Source of the DNA: Moritella sp. 24
GTDB taxonomy: Bacteria; Pseudomonadota; Gammaproteobacteria; Enterobacterales; Moritellaceae
DNA: 64,000 nt
Assembly (NCBI RefSeq): GCF_018219155.1
Contig: NZ_CP056123.1
Span: 558,001 to 622,000 of the forward strand
Direction of reading: 5' to 3'
The notes under the pieces are model-generated. The model was given only the letters and a program-made list of their open reading frames with translations, was not told where the DNA came from and did not search any database. Each line of letters begins with the position of its first letter. The stretch's first letter is position 1. The translations under genes were made by a program, and so were the position numbers. Of the stretch, positions 40,477-49,711 are shown one piece after another.

Positions 40477-40766
40477 CCTACTAACTTTACGCAGCAATTT
40501 GCTTGCTAAAGTGTTCTAGATATATAACGTACCGCAGATGGGGGGCATTCTAACTGAAAATTAATTCATTGTGTCGATTTTTTCATAAAAAATTCACGAA
40601 CAGTATGTTTATATTTTGAATTGAATTAACTCAGCACAATCAAAATACAATCAAACGATAGGCTGAGTACAACATTGTATAGCAGGTAAGTACAATTAAT
40701 AATAGTTGACTTGTAAGTCAGTTATTACAACGTGTTGCATCGATTAATCGTAAATTGTTACCTGTA
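40477..40766. other. Gene-free stretch between purH and plsY
   Basis: This AT-rich stretch should hold the purH promoter. It also contains a short inverted repeat ACTCAGC/GCTGAGT (from about 40628) and a near-palindrome TGACTTGTAAGTCA (about 40707-40720). No open frame, RNA gene or clear terminator was found. Confidence 0.4.
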
Positions 40767-41363
40767 TTATTTTTTCTTTTTATGCCAAATCTTAGTTTCT
40801 TCGCCGCGTAACAAACGTATGATGTTGTCGTAGTGACGTAAAATAATTAAACAAGATAGCATGGCGACAGGCAACGTATATTGGGCTTTGAATATCAAGG
40901 TATAAACAGGTGCAAAAAGCGCAGTGAAAATAGCTGCAATTGAAGAGTAACCTGTAATTGCTAATGATAATAACCAGCTAACGACAATGGATGCGCCAAG
41001 ATCAAGACCGATAGTTAACAGTGCACCAAATGCAGTTGCGACACCTTTACCACCTTGAAAGTGAAAGAAGATTGGATAAATATGACCTAGGCATGCAGCT
41101 ATTGCGATAAGTCCAAGATAAAAGGGGGTGAAATTGAGATACCACGCCAACCATACCGGTAATGCGCCTTTTAGCATATCAAAAAACAGCACTAATCCAG
41201 CGGCTATTTTATTTCCTGAACGTAATACATTGGTTGCGCCGGGATTGAGTGATCCATATTTCCGTGGATCAGGCAGGCGAAATAGCCGACAAATTAGAAT
41301 AGCGGAAGAAATCGAACCTAGTAGATAGGCGAAAATGATAAAGATTAAGCTCAATAGGGTCAT
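40767..41363 (-). CDS. plsY: Glycerol-3-phosphate acyltransferase PlsY
   Basis: Inner-membrane enzyme that acylates glycerol-3-phosphate from acyl-phosphate, opening phospholipid synthesis. The 198-aa protein has about five hydrophobic segments and the family loops [22 protein letters not shown] and [13 protein letters not shown]. It is divergent from folB, as in many gammaproteobacteria. Confidence 0.96.
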   Translation of the reverse strand: MTLLSLIFIIFAYLLGSISSAILICRLFRLPDPRKYGSLNPGATNVLRSGNKIAAGLVLFFDMLKGALPVWLAWYLNFTPFYLGLIAIAACLGHIYPIFFHFQGGKGVATAFGALLTIGLDLGASIVVSWLLSLAITGYSSIAAIFTALFAPVYTLIFKAQYTLPVAMLSCLIILRHYDNIIRLLRGEETKIWHKKKK

Positions 41364-41552
41364 TACTGATTAATTCTTCTCTAGGTTTGCTGTATTATTG
41401 CATTATTATATCGATTAATAAATTACGTGCTGTAAGAAGGCTTACAAATTCGTAGTTTATCTTGGATATAAATAAAAATTGAGAAACCTATCATACGCGT
41501 TTTATATTCGCGAGGGTATCCGACCTCTATTAAGTTTATTACGGGCGAGTTC

Positions 41553-41921
41553 ATGGACATTGTATTTATTGAAAAATTGGAAGTTTTTACGACGATCGGT
41601 GTATATGATTGGGAAAAAGAGATCATTCAGCGATTAGTATTTGATTTGAAAATGGCACATGATAACCGTCCTTCAGCACTGACGGATGATATTACCAAAG
41701 CACTTGATTATTCAGCTGTATCTAAAGTAGTGACTGATTTTGCACAGGGTAATATCTTTGAATTAGTTGAAACAATGGCAGAGCAAGTTGCTGAACTATT
41801 AATGAAGACGTTTGGTATACCTTGGATTAGCCTCAAATTGAGTAAACCCGGAGCAGTCGCAAATGCGGCAACCGTAGGTGTATATATTGAACGTGGTCAG
41901 CGCGATGGAACGCTAGCGTAA
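41553..41921 (+). CDS. folB: Dihydroneopterin aldolase
   Basis: A folate-pathway aldolase/epimerase of 122 aa. IGVYDWEKE near the N-terminus and the catalytic lysine in LKLSKPGAV are visible. The stop codon overlaps the folK start. Confidence 0.96.
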   Translation: MDIVFIEKLEVFTTIGVYDWEKEIIQRLVFDLKMAHDNRPSALTDDITKALDYSAVSKVVTDFAQGNIFELVETMAEQVAELLMKTFGIPWISLKLSKPGAVANAATVGVYIERGQRDGTLA

Positions 41922-42427
41922 TGGCTTTAGTGTATATCGGCATCGGCAGTAATATTGATAAAGAGTATCATGTAGCGAATGCGCTGCAAGATCTTGAACA
42001 GATTTTTGATAACTGCCGTATTTCACCGATTTTCGAAAGTGCAGCAGTTAACTGCAGTGGCGATAACTATTATAATTTAGTGGTTGAATTTACCACGTCG
42101 TTATCGATTACTGCTTTAATGCAGCGTTTAAAAGATCTTGAAATCACACATGGACGTAAAGCGACGGACCGTCGTTATGCACCAAGAACGTTAGATCTGG
42201 ATTTATTATTGTTTGATAATATCATCCAATCAACAGCCCCTATTTTACCTCGTCCCGAAATTCTTCATCATGCATTTGTGTTATGGCCGTTAGCGGAATT
42301 TGCGCCTGATTTATTACATCCTGAATTAGGTATTTCGATGGCGCAACTATGGCACGATTTTGATAAATCGACGCAGGTATTAAAGCTTGCTGAGTGGCAA
42401 TGGCCACAAATTACTGAATTAGCTTAA
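41921..42427 (+). CDS. folK: 2-amino-4-hydroxy-6-hydroxymethyldihydropteridine pyrophosphokinase
   Basis: Pyrophosphorylates the pterin made via FolB. The 168-aa protein has GIGSNI at the start and the signature DRRYAPRTLDLDLLLF. It is coupled to folB by a one-base overlap (TAATG). Confidence 0.96.
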   Translation: MALVYIGIGSNIDKEYHVANALQDLEQIFDNCRISPIFESAAVNCSGDNYYNLVVEFTTSLSITALMQRLKDLEITHGRKATDRRYAPRTLDLDLLLFDNIIQSTAPILPRPEILHHAFVLWPLAEFAPDLLHPELGISMAQLWHDFDKSTQVLKLAEWQWPQITELA

Positions 42428-42439
42428 CAATACAAAAGA

Positions 42440-42474
42440 AAGGCGAATATTAGTGCGTATAATATTCGCCTTAT
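42440..42474 (+). terminator. Stem-loop after folK
   Basis: A 12-bp stem AAGGCGAATATT with AATATTCGCCTT, followed by a weak TTATT tail. Confidence 0.6.
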
Positions 42475-42519
42475 TAACTAATTATCTTATTTCCCATTAT
42501 TACAATAAAGGACATATTA

Positions 42520-43374
42520 ATGAGTACTTTGGAAGTGATCGTTCTGGCATTGATTCAAGGATTAACTGAATTTTTACCAGTATCAAGCTCAGCTCACCTT
42601 ATTTTACCGTCACAATTATTAGGTTGGGCAGACCAAGGTCTTGCTTTTGATGTTGCCGTGCATATAGGTACATTACTTGCAGTACTTATTTATTTCCGTG
42701 AAGAAGTGGGTACTATGGCCGTTGCTTGGGTGCGCTCTTTATTTAAAGGTGACCATACTAAAGATAGTCAGTTGGCATGGTGCATTGTATTAGCGACGAT
42801 ACCGGCTGCGTTATTTGGATTCTTTGGTAAAGACTTAATTGAGTTATATTTGCGTAGTACAACTGTGATTGCGACGACTACAATCATCTTTGGTTTATTG
42901 TTGTGGTGGGCAGATGCTAAAGCGATACAAATAAAAGATGAGTATAAAACGGGTTGGAAAGGCGCGCTAATCATTGGTTTTGCACAGATGCTAGCGTTAA
43001 TCCCGGGTACTTCTCGTTCGGGTGTTACTATTACGGCTGGTTTAATGCTAGGTCTAACGCGTAGTGCTGCTGCACGTTTTTCATTCTTGATGTCGATTCC
43101 TATTATTGCAATGGCGGGTGGTTATTTAACGCTTAAATTAGTGCTTAATGGTGATGTTGTTGAAACACTACAAGCTGGTGAAATCATTACAACCGTACGT
43201 CCTGTAGATTGGTTTGCGATGGGATTAGGCATCGTTGTTTCTTTCTTTAGTGCTGTTGCGTGTATCCATGTATTTTTGAAAGTACTAGAAAAATTGGGCA
43301 TGTTCCCGTTTGTTATCTACCGTTTACTACTCGGTACTGGTCTGTTTTATTTAATTTATACCCAGGCGCTTTAA
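42520..43374 (+). CDS. uppP: Undecaprenyl-diphosphatase
   Basis: Membrane phosphatase (BacA) that recycles undecaprenyl carrier lipid for cell-wall synthesis. The 284-aa protein has about eight hydrophobic segments and the motifs [14 protein letters not shown] and [11 protein letters not shown] that form the active site. AAAGGA lies 8 nt before the ATG. Confidence 0.96.
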   Translation: MSTLEVIVLALIQGLTEFLPVSSSAHLILPSQLLGWADQGLAFDVAVHIGTLLAVLIYFREEVGTMAVAWVRSLFKGDHTKDSQLAWCIVLATIPAALFGFFGKDLIELYLRSTTVIATTTIIFGLLLWWADAKAIQIKDEYKTGWKGALIIGFAQMLALIPGTSRSGVTITAGLMLGLTRSAAARFSFLMSIPIIAMAGGYLTLKLVLNGDVVETLQAGEIITTVRPVDWFAMGLGIVVSFFSAVACIHVFLKVLEKLGMFPFVIYRLLLGTGLFYLIYTQAL

Positions 43375-43420
43375 CTTCTCGATTCGCGATGATTCAATTG
43401 AAGTAGAAAGTAGAAAGTAG

Positions 43421-43456
43421 AAAGGGCTGTTATCAGATCGATAACAGCCCTTTTTT
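43421..43456. terminator. Bidirectional terminator between uppP and cca
   Basis: AAAGGGCTGTTATC pairs with GATAACAGCCCTTT around a 5-nt loop, with T residues after and A residues before. Three short GTAGAAA repeats precede it. Confidence 0.9.
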
Positions 43457-43477
43457 GATCTTATTAACGACGCCTAC

Positions 43478-44647
43478 TTATTGAGATTGCAACGCTGTTA
43501 ATGCTGAAATACGTTGTGCAGTCAATTGCTGCTTGATTTCAGCCCCTCGAAATCCAGCTGCGATAATAGGTTGTACTGCTATATCACAAGCGGCAATCAG
43601 CATTTTTGTTAGGTGCTGAGTCGGTTGATACTCATCGGTTAACTGACAAACTTGGCTACTTGAACAGGTCAGTAATATTTGTTGAAAACGTGTTGGCTTA
43701 CGCCATGCATCCGTATTATCGAACAAACTGATAATTTCTGTTGGTGTTAAGGATAACGCACGATGAATATTACTTTGTTGCGCACTCACTAATAATGCTA
43801 AATCGCGGTGCTCGTTTGGTACTTTACAGCGCTTAGCGAGGGCTTTAATATTGGTTTGGTGATTATTAAGTTGCTGCATTAATGCGGCAAAGCGAATGGC
43901 TAAATCAGGGGAGCAGGATGCAGAGTGCTTTAATTGGCATAATGCCTGTTGACCAAGGTTATTAACGTCATTTTCGACTTCGCTGTTTATATCGAGTGCG
44001 AGATTAAAGAGGGCGTCAAGTTCAGGTAAAATGACGGCTAGTGCCCCAATGTCTTTTAATACTTGAAAAAATACAGCTGGGTTCGCTGCTGATAATGTTT
44101 TCTCAACTTCTTGCCATACACGCTCTGGTGTTAACTCTGCAAGAGCACCAGCTTGAGTCATGTCTTGCATTAGCTGCAATGTTTCATCTGCGATGGTAAA
44201 GCCAAGGTCGTGAAAGCGAGCTGCAAAACGCGCCACGCGCAAGACTCGTAATGGATCTTCGCTAAAACTTATTGATATATGACGGAGTACTCGATTATCT
44301 AAATCATCTTTGGCATTGAGTGGATCAATGAATTGACCATCTTCGTCTTCAACCATCGCGTTTATTGTGAGGTCTCGACGCACAAGATCTTGCTCAAGGG
44401 TTACATCTGGCGCTGCATAACACGTAAATCCAGTATAGCCCGAACCACTTTTACGCTCGGTACGCGCCAGTGCATATTCTTGTTTACTGCTTGGGTGTAA
44501 AAATACAGGGAAGTCTTTACCGACTTGCTGGTAACCTTGTTCAAGCATTTCAGCTGGTGTCGCACCAACAACAACAAAATCTTTATCTTTTACCGGTAAA
44601 GATAATAGTTTGTCACGAACAGCACCGCCGACTAAATATATTTGCAC
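43478..44647 (-). CDS. cca: CCA-adding tRNA nucleotidyltransferase, HD site lost
   Basis: Adds or repairs the 3' CCA of tRNAs. The 389-aa protein has an intact head: GGAVRD, the catalytic D21-x-D23 and RRDLTINAM. In E. coli the C-terminal domain is an HD phosphohydrolase (RFAALCHDLGK). Here the same place reads RFAALMQQLNN, with Q258-Q259 instead of HD, and the following HGHGP block is also gone. Nucleotidyltransferase should work, while phosphatase/phosphodiesterase activity is probably lost. Confidence 0.93.
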   Translation of the reverse strand: MQIYLVGGAVRDKLLSLPVKDKDFVVVGATPAEMLEQGYQQVGKDFPVFLHPSSKQEYALARTERKSGSGYTGFTCYAAPDVTLEQDLVRRDLTINAMVEDEDGQFIDPLNAKDDLDNRVLRHISISFSEDPLRVLRVARFAARFHDLGFTIADETLQLMQDMTQAGALAELTPERVWQEVEKTLSAANPAVFFQVLKDIGALAVILPELDALFNLALDINSEVENDVNNLGQQALCQLKHSASCSPDLAIRFAALMQQLNNHQTNIKALAKRCKVPNEHRDLALLVSAQQSNIHRALSLTPTEIISLFDNTDAWRKPTRFQQILLTCSSSQVCQLTDEYQPTQHLTKMLIAACDIAVQPIIAAGFRGAEIKQQLTAQRISALTALQSQ

Positions 44648-44906
44648 TAAATACCCCCTGTTACTTTACTTTAATGATGGCTTTAAGATGATCACATGAT
44701 ATCTGTTAATTATACCTTAACTATTTAGAAACTCGATATTTGCTGGTTAGCAGTCGTTGTTAATCCGCTGTAATTCAGGTTTAGTGGATGATTAATTACC
44801 ATAAGGCGATTTATTCATGAATAAAGTCCTATTTTTATCGCCTATTTTTGACATTTAGTTGTCTAACTATTAACGTGAAGCATCAATCATAGGATGATAA
44901 TCATAG

Positions 44907-46553
44907 ATGTATACTGAGTTTTTTCATTTAAAAGAAGTGCCTTTTTCTATTGCGCCTGATCCGCGTTTCTTTTTTATGAGCGATCGTCATAAAGAAGCGT
45001 TGACACACCTGACTTATGGTTTACAAGGTGCGGGTGGTTTTGTCATGCTAACCGGGGAAGTTGGGACTGGTAAAACAACTGTCTCACGCGCCTTAGCACA
45101 AGGACTCCCCAAGGACACAATTATTGGTTATGTTCATAACCCAGCAATGAGTGAACTTGAATTATTAGCCACACTTTGCGATGAATTTAAGCTTGATTAT
45201 GATAAGCAGAGTTTAAGTTTAAAAGTACTGTTTGATTCACTGCATCATTACCTTTTAAATCATTGCAAACAAGGAAAACCTTGTGTTGTGATCATTGATG
45301 AAGCACAGCTATTATCAACGGCAGCGCTTGAACAGTTACGCTTGTTAACAAACCTTGATGTTGACCATAAAAAGTTGCTACACATCGTACTGATTGGCCA
45401 ACCTGAATTACAGCTAAAGCTAAAACAACCGGAGTTACGTCAACTCGCACAGCGCATTACAGCCCGCTATCATTTATTACCCTTAACCGAACTCGAGTTG
45501 ACCAGTTATGTGGCTTATCGTTTAAGTATCGCATCGGGAAATCCTGGGTTATTTAGTACTAAAATATTGAAACGTATTCATCAGCATACTGCAGGTGTCC
45601 CCCGATTAGTTAATCTTGTTTGTGATAAAGCGCTGTATTATGCGTTTAAAGCAAGAGCGGATAGAATCACGTATCAGCATGTGCAAGATGCACTTAAGGC
45701 TGTCGTTGTTACAGAGTCGCATAAACCAACATCGAGTAAGTCTGGAGTCTTTACAGCTCTTGCTACCTTGTTATTACTGGGTGCTGGCGTTACGGCATTT
45801 CAGCTTGGTTGGATTAATTTACCAGAGGATAAAGTGGTCGCTGCGCAAGTTGATAACGCAGTCCCTGTTATTGCGAATAGTCATGTCGATAATATTGATA
45901 CTAGTATGGCGACTGATAAAGTGATGTCAGATAAGGCATTGCTAGCGGAGATTAAGTCGACACGACACCGTGATGCTGCAACCCAGTTTCTATATAAAGA
46001 GTGGGGCTATAATATTGCATTAAAAGATGCGACTTGTCGTAATGCACAATACGCTAATTTACGTTGCCTACAGCGACAAGGAAACTATGCACAGTTAGTC
46101 CAATATAATTTACCTGCGGTTGTTCGTTTGTTAGATAATCTTGGTGAAGGCTACTATGCGACATTATTGAGTGTTACGCCTGCAGGTGTAGAACTGCAAG
46201 TAAACAAAAGCCATATATTGGTAAGCCAAGCATGGTTTGAAAAATACTGGAGTGGTGATTTTACCTTACTTTGGACTGCACCAAGTCGATTTAAGAATAG
46301 CTTAAAGAAAAATGATAAAGGCGAATTAATACGTTGGTTAGATCGCAATGTAAGTGCTGCGCTAGGCGAAAAGGCATTATCAGGCACGAGGTTTGATTCG
46401 GTATTAATGAAAAAGGTGATGCGTTTCCAGCAACAATCAGATCTAACAGCGGATGGTATCGTAGGCCCTCAAACGATGATGACAGTTGTTCACCATGCTG
46501 ACAGTACTGTTCCAAAATTGAATGTGGCGACACACTTAGGGGAAGTGAAATGA
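44907..46553 (+). CDS. gspA: Type II secretion ATPase GspA (ExeA-like)
   Basis: Inner-membrane AAA+ ATPase of 548 aa. Walker A GEVGTGKT is at 50-57 and Walker B CVVIIDEAQ follows. A single membrane helix lies at about 280-300. The periplasmic C-terminus carries a peptidoglycan-binding repeat (FQQQSDLTADGIVGPQT). With GspB it helps pass the GspD secretin through the cell wall. The alternative identity MshM was considered, but the adjacent gspB favours GspA. The 259-bp gap upstream has a weak stem-loop (AGGCGAT/ATCGCCT) and no gene. Confidence 0.88.
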   Translation: MYTEFFHLKEVPFSIAPDPRFFFMSDRHKEALTHLTYGLQGAGGFVMLTGEVGTGKTTVSRALAQGLPKDTIIGYVHNPAMSELELLATLCDEFKLDYDKQSLSLKVLFDSLHHYLLNHCKQGKPCVVIIDEAQLLSTAALEQLRLLTNLDVDHKKLLHIVLIGQPELQLKLKQPELRQLAQRITARYHLLPLTELELTSYVAYRLSIASGNPGLFSTKILKRIHQHTAGVPRLVNLVCDKALYYAFKARADRITYQHVQDALKAVVVTESHKPTSSKSGVFTALATLLLLGAGVTAFQLGWINLPEDKVVAAQVDNAVPVIANSHVDNIDTSMATDKVMSDKALLAEIKSTRHRDAATQFLYKEWGYNIALKDATCRNAQYANLRCLQRQGNYAQLVQYNLPAVVRLLDNLGEGYYATLLSVTPAGVELQVNKSHILVSQAWFEKYWSGDFTLLWTAPSRFKNSLKKNDKGELIRWLDRNVSAALGEKALSGTRFDSVLMKKVMRFQQQSDLTADGIVGPQTMMTVVHHADSTVPKLNVATHLGEVK

Positions 46554-47221
46554 ACTTTGTAGCAGGTAAAGCGTTAAGCAAGTTCACGGTAAGTATGAGC
46601 GTTATTGCAAGTGTTCTCTGGTCTCCAATCTTATTTGCGAATGCTGGTACCGTAACGACTATTTCATCGGGTGTTGAACAAACAGATCCTTTAATTATTT
46701 TAAAGTTACCTGATATTCAATTTGAGCACTCCCTTTCTATTGTGACTATACCAGATAAGGTGGATATTCCTTCGCGTTCTGCTAATGATATCGCAGCGAT
46801 TGTCGTGCCAAGTACACCTCTTAAGGCTGCGAGTAAATCAGAACGACTAACCATGAATGATGAATTAGCGAATGAGCAGGTATCTGCTGATTTACTCGCT
46901 AAATTTAATCGTGCATTAACGGCGACAAGTAATACAGATAATGCCCCAGTGAATGAGGCTGAAGAAGAAAGTTTTAATGCTGTACCAATTGCTGATCTAC
47001 CAGCGCATTTACGTGCGCAAATTCCTGATATTAGTTATAGTTCTCATGTGTATTCATCAAAATCAAGAAACCGCAGTGTTCGCCTTAATAATAGAGATTT
47101 ACGTGAAGGCAGTTGGTTAAGTGATGATGTTGAAATACTAGAGATATTACAAAATGAAGTGATAATGCGTGTTGGTGCGCAGAGCTTTAGCCTTAAAGCG
47201 TTATCTGATTGGTCGGCTTAA
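46550..47221 (+). CDS. gspB: Type II secretion accessory protein GspB
   Basis: A 223-aa membrane-anchored periplasmic protein. An N-terminal hydrophobic segment (about 15-31) is followed by a variable linker and the conserved C-terminal GspB domain (LPAHLRAQIPDISYSSHVYS, then REGSWLSDDVEILEI). It overlaps gspA by ATGA and forms the GspAB complex. Confidence 0.87.
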   Translation: MNFVAGKALSKFTVSMSVIASVLWSPILFANAGTVTTISSGVEQTDPLIILKLPDIQFEHSLSIVTIPDKVDIPSRSANDIAAIVVPSTPLKAASKSERLTMNDELANEQVSADLLAKFNRALTATSNTDNAPVNEAEEESFNAVPIADLPAHLRAQIPDISYSSHVYSSKSRNRSVRLNNRDLREGSWLSDDVEILEILQNEVIMRVGAQSFSLKALSDWSA

Positions 47222-47251
47222 TTATTGATTAGTTAACGAAGCGTTTAAATA

Positions 47252-47284
47252 GTCGATAAGGGAGTCTCGAACTCCCTTATCGAC
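47252..47284. terminator. Stem-loop between gspB and the converging oxidoreductase gene
   Basis: A perfect 14-bp stem (GTCGATAAGGGAGT with ACTCCCTTATCGAC) with a 5-nt loop. T-runs are poor on both sides. Confidence 0.6.
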
Positions 47285-47288
47285 CATA

Positions 47289-48317
47289 TTACTGTTTAGC
47301 TAACTTATTTATCACTTCATCAGCTTCAGAGATAATTCGTTCAACGATAACGGCCACGCTTGGCACATCATTAATCAGTCCTTGTGATTGACCAATAAAT
47401 TGCACCCCAGTAGTTAAATCCCCATTGATGGTCGCGGCCTCAAGCTTTTCAGTTGCAGCACCGAAGTAAGACAATTGTTTTATCTTATCGAACTGTATAA
47501 AAACACCGGCTGCTAATTTCCAGAAGGGTAAATCAACCATTTTTGCAGCTTTCACTGACTTGAGTAATGCTAAAACAAAATTCATTGGTTTTTTTGTTGC
47601 TTTGATTGAGGCTGGTGTTTTAAGTACACGAGCATGAAGACCATCAAAGTTTTTAGAATAGATAGTATCGTTTTCTGATTTACTGGTGATCACTTGCTTA
47701 ACGTCATTGTGTAATGCACTTTCTTGGCTTGTCGCAAAGCGAGACCCCATGGCTACAGCATCAGCGCCTAAAGAGAGTGCGGCGACTAGCCCGCGTCCAT
47801 CGGCAAAACCACCAGTTGCAATAACGGGAATATCGACAGCTCTCGCAATGGCTGGTACAAGCACAAGTGAGGTAACGTCTCCGCCGTGTGCAGCTGCTTC
47901 ATGGCCTGTTACCATCAAGGCATCAGCGCCAACTGCCTGTGCTGATTTAGCATGCTTTTCATTGACGACAGTGGCAATCACCTTGCCACCGTAAGCATGT
48001 ACCTGTTCAACGATCCAATCACCTTTACCTAATGAAAAGTTAATCACAGGTACTTGTTCTTCAATTCCGACCTTTGCATTCTCTTTTGCACCCGGCATTA
48101 GTAGTGTTGCACCAATACCAAATGGTTTATCTGTTAGTTCACGGATCTTTTTAATTGAAGCTCGGGTTTCTTCTTGGCTTAGAGGGCCTGTTGCAAGAAT
48201 ACCTAAACCACCGGCATTTGAAACGGCAGCAACTAGTTCTGGTTTTGATATCCAGCTCATACCAGGTAAGACAATAGGGTGCTCAATGCCTAATAATTCT
48301 GTAATCCGTGTTTTCAT
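47289..48317 (-). CDS. FMN-dependent nitronate monooxygenase/FabK-like oxidoreductase
   Basis: A 342-aa TIM-barrel flavoprotein. PIVLPGMSWIS, the glycine-rich ATGGFADGRG loop and GADAVAMGSRF phosphate-binding region are typical of nitronate monooxygenases and FabK enoyl-ACP reductases, which cannot be separated confidently here. The histidine in TGHEAAAHGGD suits both. The start MKTRITELLG is chosen by family fit. A Met seven codons earlier lacks a ribosome-binding site. Confidence 0.85.
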   Translation of the reverse strand: MKTRITELLGIEHPIVLPGMSWISKPELVAAVSNAGGLGILATGPLSQEETRASIKKIRELTDKPFGIGATLLMPGAKENAKVGIEEQVPVINFSLGKGDWIVEQVHAYGGKVIATVVNEKHAKSAQAVGADALMVTGHEAAAHGGDVTSLVLVPAIARAVDIPVIATGGFADGRGLVAALSLGADAVAMGSRFATSQESALHNDVKQVITSKSENDTIYSKNFDGLHARVLKTPASIKATKKPMNFVLALLKSVKAAKMVDLPFWKLAAGVFIQFDKIKQLSYFGAATEKLEAATINGDLTTGVQFIGQSQGLINDVPSVAVIVERIISEADEVINKLAKQ

Positions 48318-48512
48318 CACTTTATCCCAAAGATGCAAGAAGGTTGGAAAAATAAACTAGCATAAATACACTAATACATACAGATGTTAATGGTATGTTT
48401 ATTTTTAACAAAATTATTTATCGTAAAATTTTAACGATCACAACTTTAGTTTGGGTATATTCTGTGTATTTTTTATCCACCATATTATCTACTACGGAAC
48501 CCCAATTTCACG

Positions 48513-48720
48513 TGTAAGACATCGACTATTGAGGTGTCGGGATATAGTCGTTACGTACCTATGCTTATCTCGATATCGTGCCTAGTCTTACACTCTTAAA
48601 TATATTGTATACTCATAATTATCAATGGCTTATGTATGTGGTCGTTTTATTCTTTGTAAAATTATGTAATTTAATCATTTTTTCGCGGTTGTTGATCAGC
48701 ATTATTAACGTATATTTATA
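48513..48720 (+). promoter_or_regulatory. Putative control region of the CsrB-like RNA
   Basis: TGTAAG (48513-48518) and CTTACA (48587-48592) are inverted half-sites of the GacA/UvrY box TGTAAG-N6-CTTACA, though neither has a good second half beside it. TATCAATGGCTTA (48620-48632) fits the full IHF consensus WATCAANNNNTTR. TTGATC (48692-48697) with an AT-rich -10 around TTTATA (48715-48720, 17-bp spacing) makes a plausible promoter. The same order is known for csrB/rsm promoters. Confidence 0.55.
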
Positions 48721-48724
48721 AGCA

Positions 48725-49571
48725 CAAGGACGAGGCGGGAACATCTTCAGGAAGAAGACCAAAGGATTAAGTTGCAGGACGCGACACAAGGACAGCTTCA
48801 GGAAGAAGACTAAAGGATTAAGTTGCAGGATGCGACACAAGGACAGCTTCAGGAAGAAGACCAAAGGATTAAGTTGCAGGATGCGACACAAGGAACATCT
48901 TCAGGAAGAAGACTAAAGGATTAAGTTGCAGGATGCGACACAAGGAACATCTTCAGGAAGAAGACTAAAGGATTAAGTTGCAGGACGCGACACAAGGACA
49001 GCTTCAGGAAGAAGACTAAAGGATTAAGTTGCAGGACGCGACACAAGGACAGCTTCAGGAAGAAGACTAAAGGATTAAGTTGCAGGACGCGAGACAAGGA
49101 CAGCTTCAGGAAGAAGACTAAAGGATTAAGTTGCAGGAGGCGACACAAGGACAGCTTCAGGAAGAAGACCAAAGGATTAAGTTGCAGGACGCGACAACAA
49201 GGACAGCTTCAGGAAGAAGACCAAAGGATTAAGTTGCAGGACGCGACACAAGGACAGCTTCAGGAAGAAGACCAAAGGATTAAGTTGCAGGACGCGACAC
49301 AAGGAACATCTTCAGGAAGAAGATTAAAGGATTAAGTTGCAGGATGCGACACAAGGACAGCTTCAGGAAGAAGACCAAAGGATTATGTTATAGGATGTAA
49401 CACAGAAATAAATCAGGATCGATTTGTTGTGCTAGGAAGGCAAAAGGACACTCCGACGGATTGGGAAGTGGAAATTTAACGGAATAAATAGAGTCAGGAT
49501 TTAGCAGGGTTGCTACAAGTTTCACGGATTGAAAGTATAGACTTTAGGGCGGCACAGTGTGCCGCCTTTTC
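48725..49571 (+). ncRNA. csrB: Giant CsrB-family RNA with 13 tandem units
   Basis: Predicted regulatory RNA of about 850 nt that would bind and titrate CsrA. Thirteen head-to-tail units of 51-52 nt begin near 48745 and end near 49400. Each has GGA in four contexts: CAAGGA (unpaired), CTTC-AGGAA-GAAG (hairpin loop), AAAGGATT (unpaired) and GTTGC-AGGAY-GCGAC (hairpin loop). A tail follows with more GGA hairpins (AAATC-AGGATC-GATTT, TGCT-AGGAA-GGCA) and then the terminator GGCGGCAC/GTGCCGCC plus TTTT at 49548-49570. By eye there are about 62 GGA. E. coli CsrB has about 20 in 370 nt. The 5' end is estimated from the promoter. Confidence 0.88.
48745..49411 (+). repeat. Tandem 51-52 bp repeat array within the CsrB-like RNA
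   Basis: The CTTCAGG anchors fall at 48745, 48796, 48847, 48899, 48951, 49002, 49053, 49104, 49155, 49207, 49258, 49310 and 49361. Spacing is 51 bp, or 52 where an extra A is present. Variation is confined to a few positions (ACATCTTC or CAGCTTC, GGAC/GGAT/GGAG, GACC/GACT). The last unit is diverged but keeps its hairpin. There are no spacers, so it is not a CRISPR array. Confidence 0.95.
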
Positions 49572-49711
49572 TATATCTGGAATTTAATAAATCGTTTATT
49601 TTGGCGTTCTGCCTACGACATCTCCCATTATTGATACTTCTTATTAGCCTATACATGACAGAATTCATTGTATGTTTAGCTTTATAACTAACCTCAGATC
49701 GTTAGCCATTA

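Noticed and set aside
43402-43424. Three short GTAGAAA direct repeats before the uppP terminator
   Set aside because: Too short and simple to support a function. Likely slippage.
48622-49172. Two minus-strand open frames with repeated CRVLQLNPLVFFLKLSL-type units, resembling a repeat protein
   Set aside because: They are the reverse complement of the 51-bp (17-codon) RNA repeat. Each period is a multiple of three, so frames stay open by chance. No ribosome-binding site was noted, and the plus strand has the hairpin and GGA logic plus terminator of a CsrB RNA.
48745-49411. CRISPR array
   Set aside because: The units are contiguous and whole-unit repeats with no unique spacers, and no cas genes are nearby.
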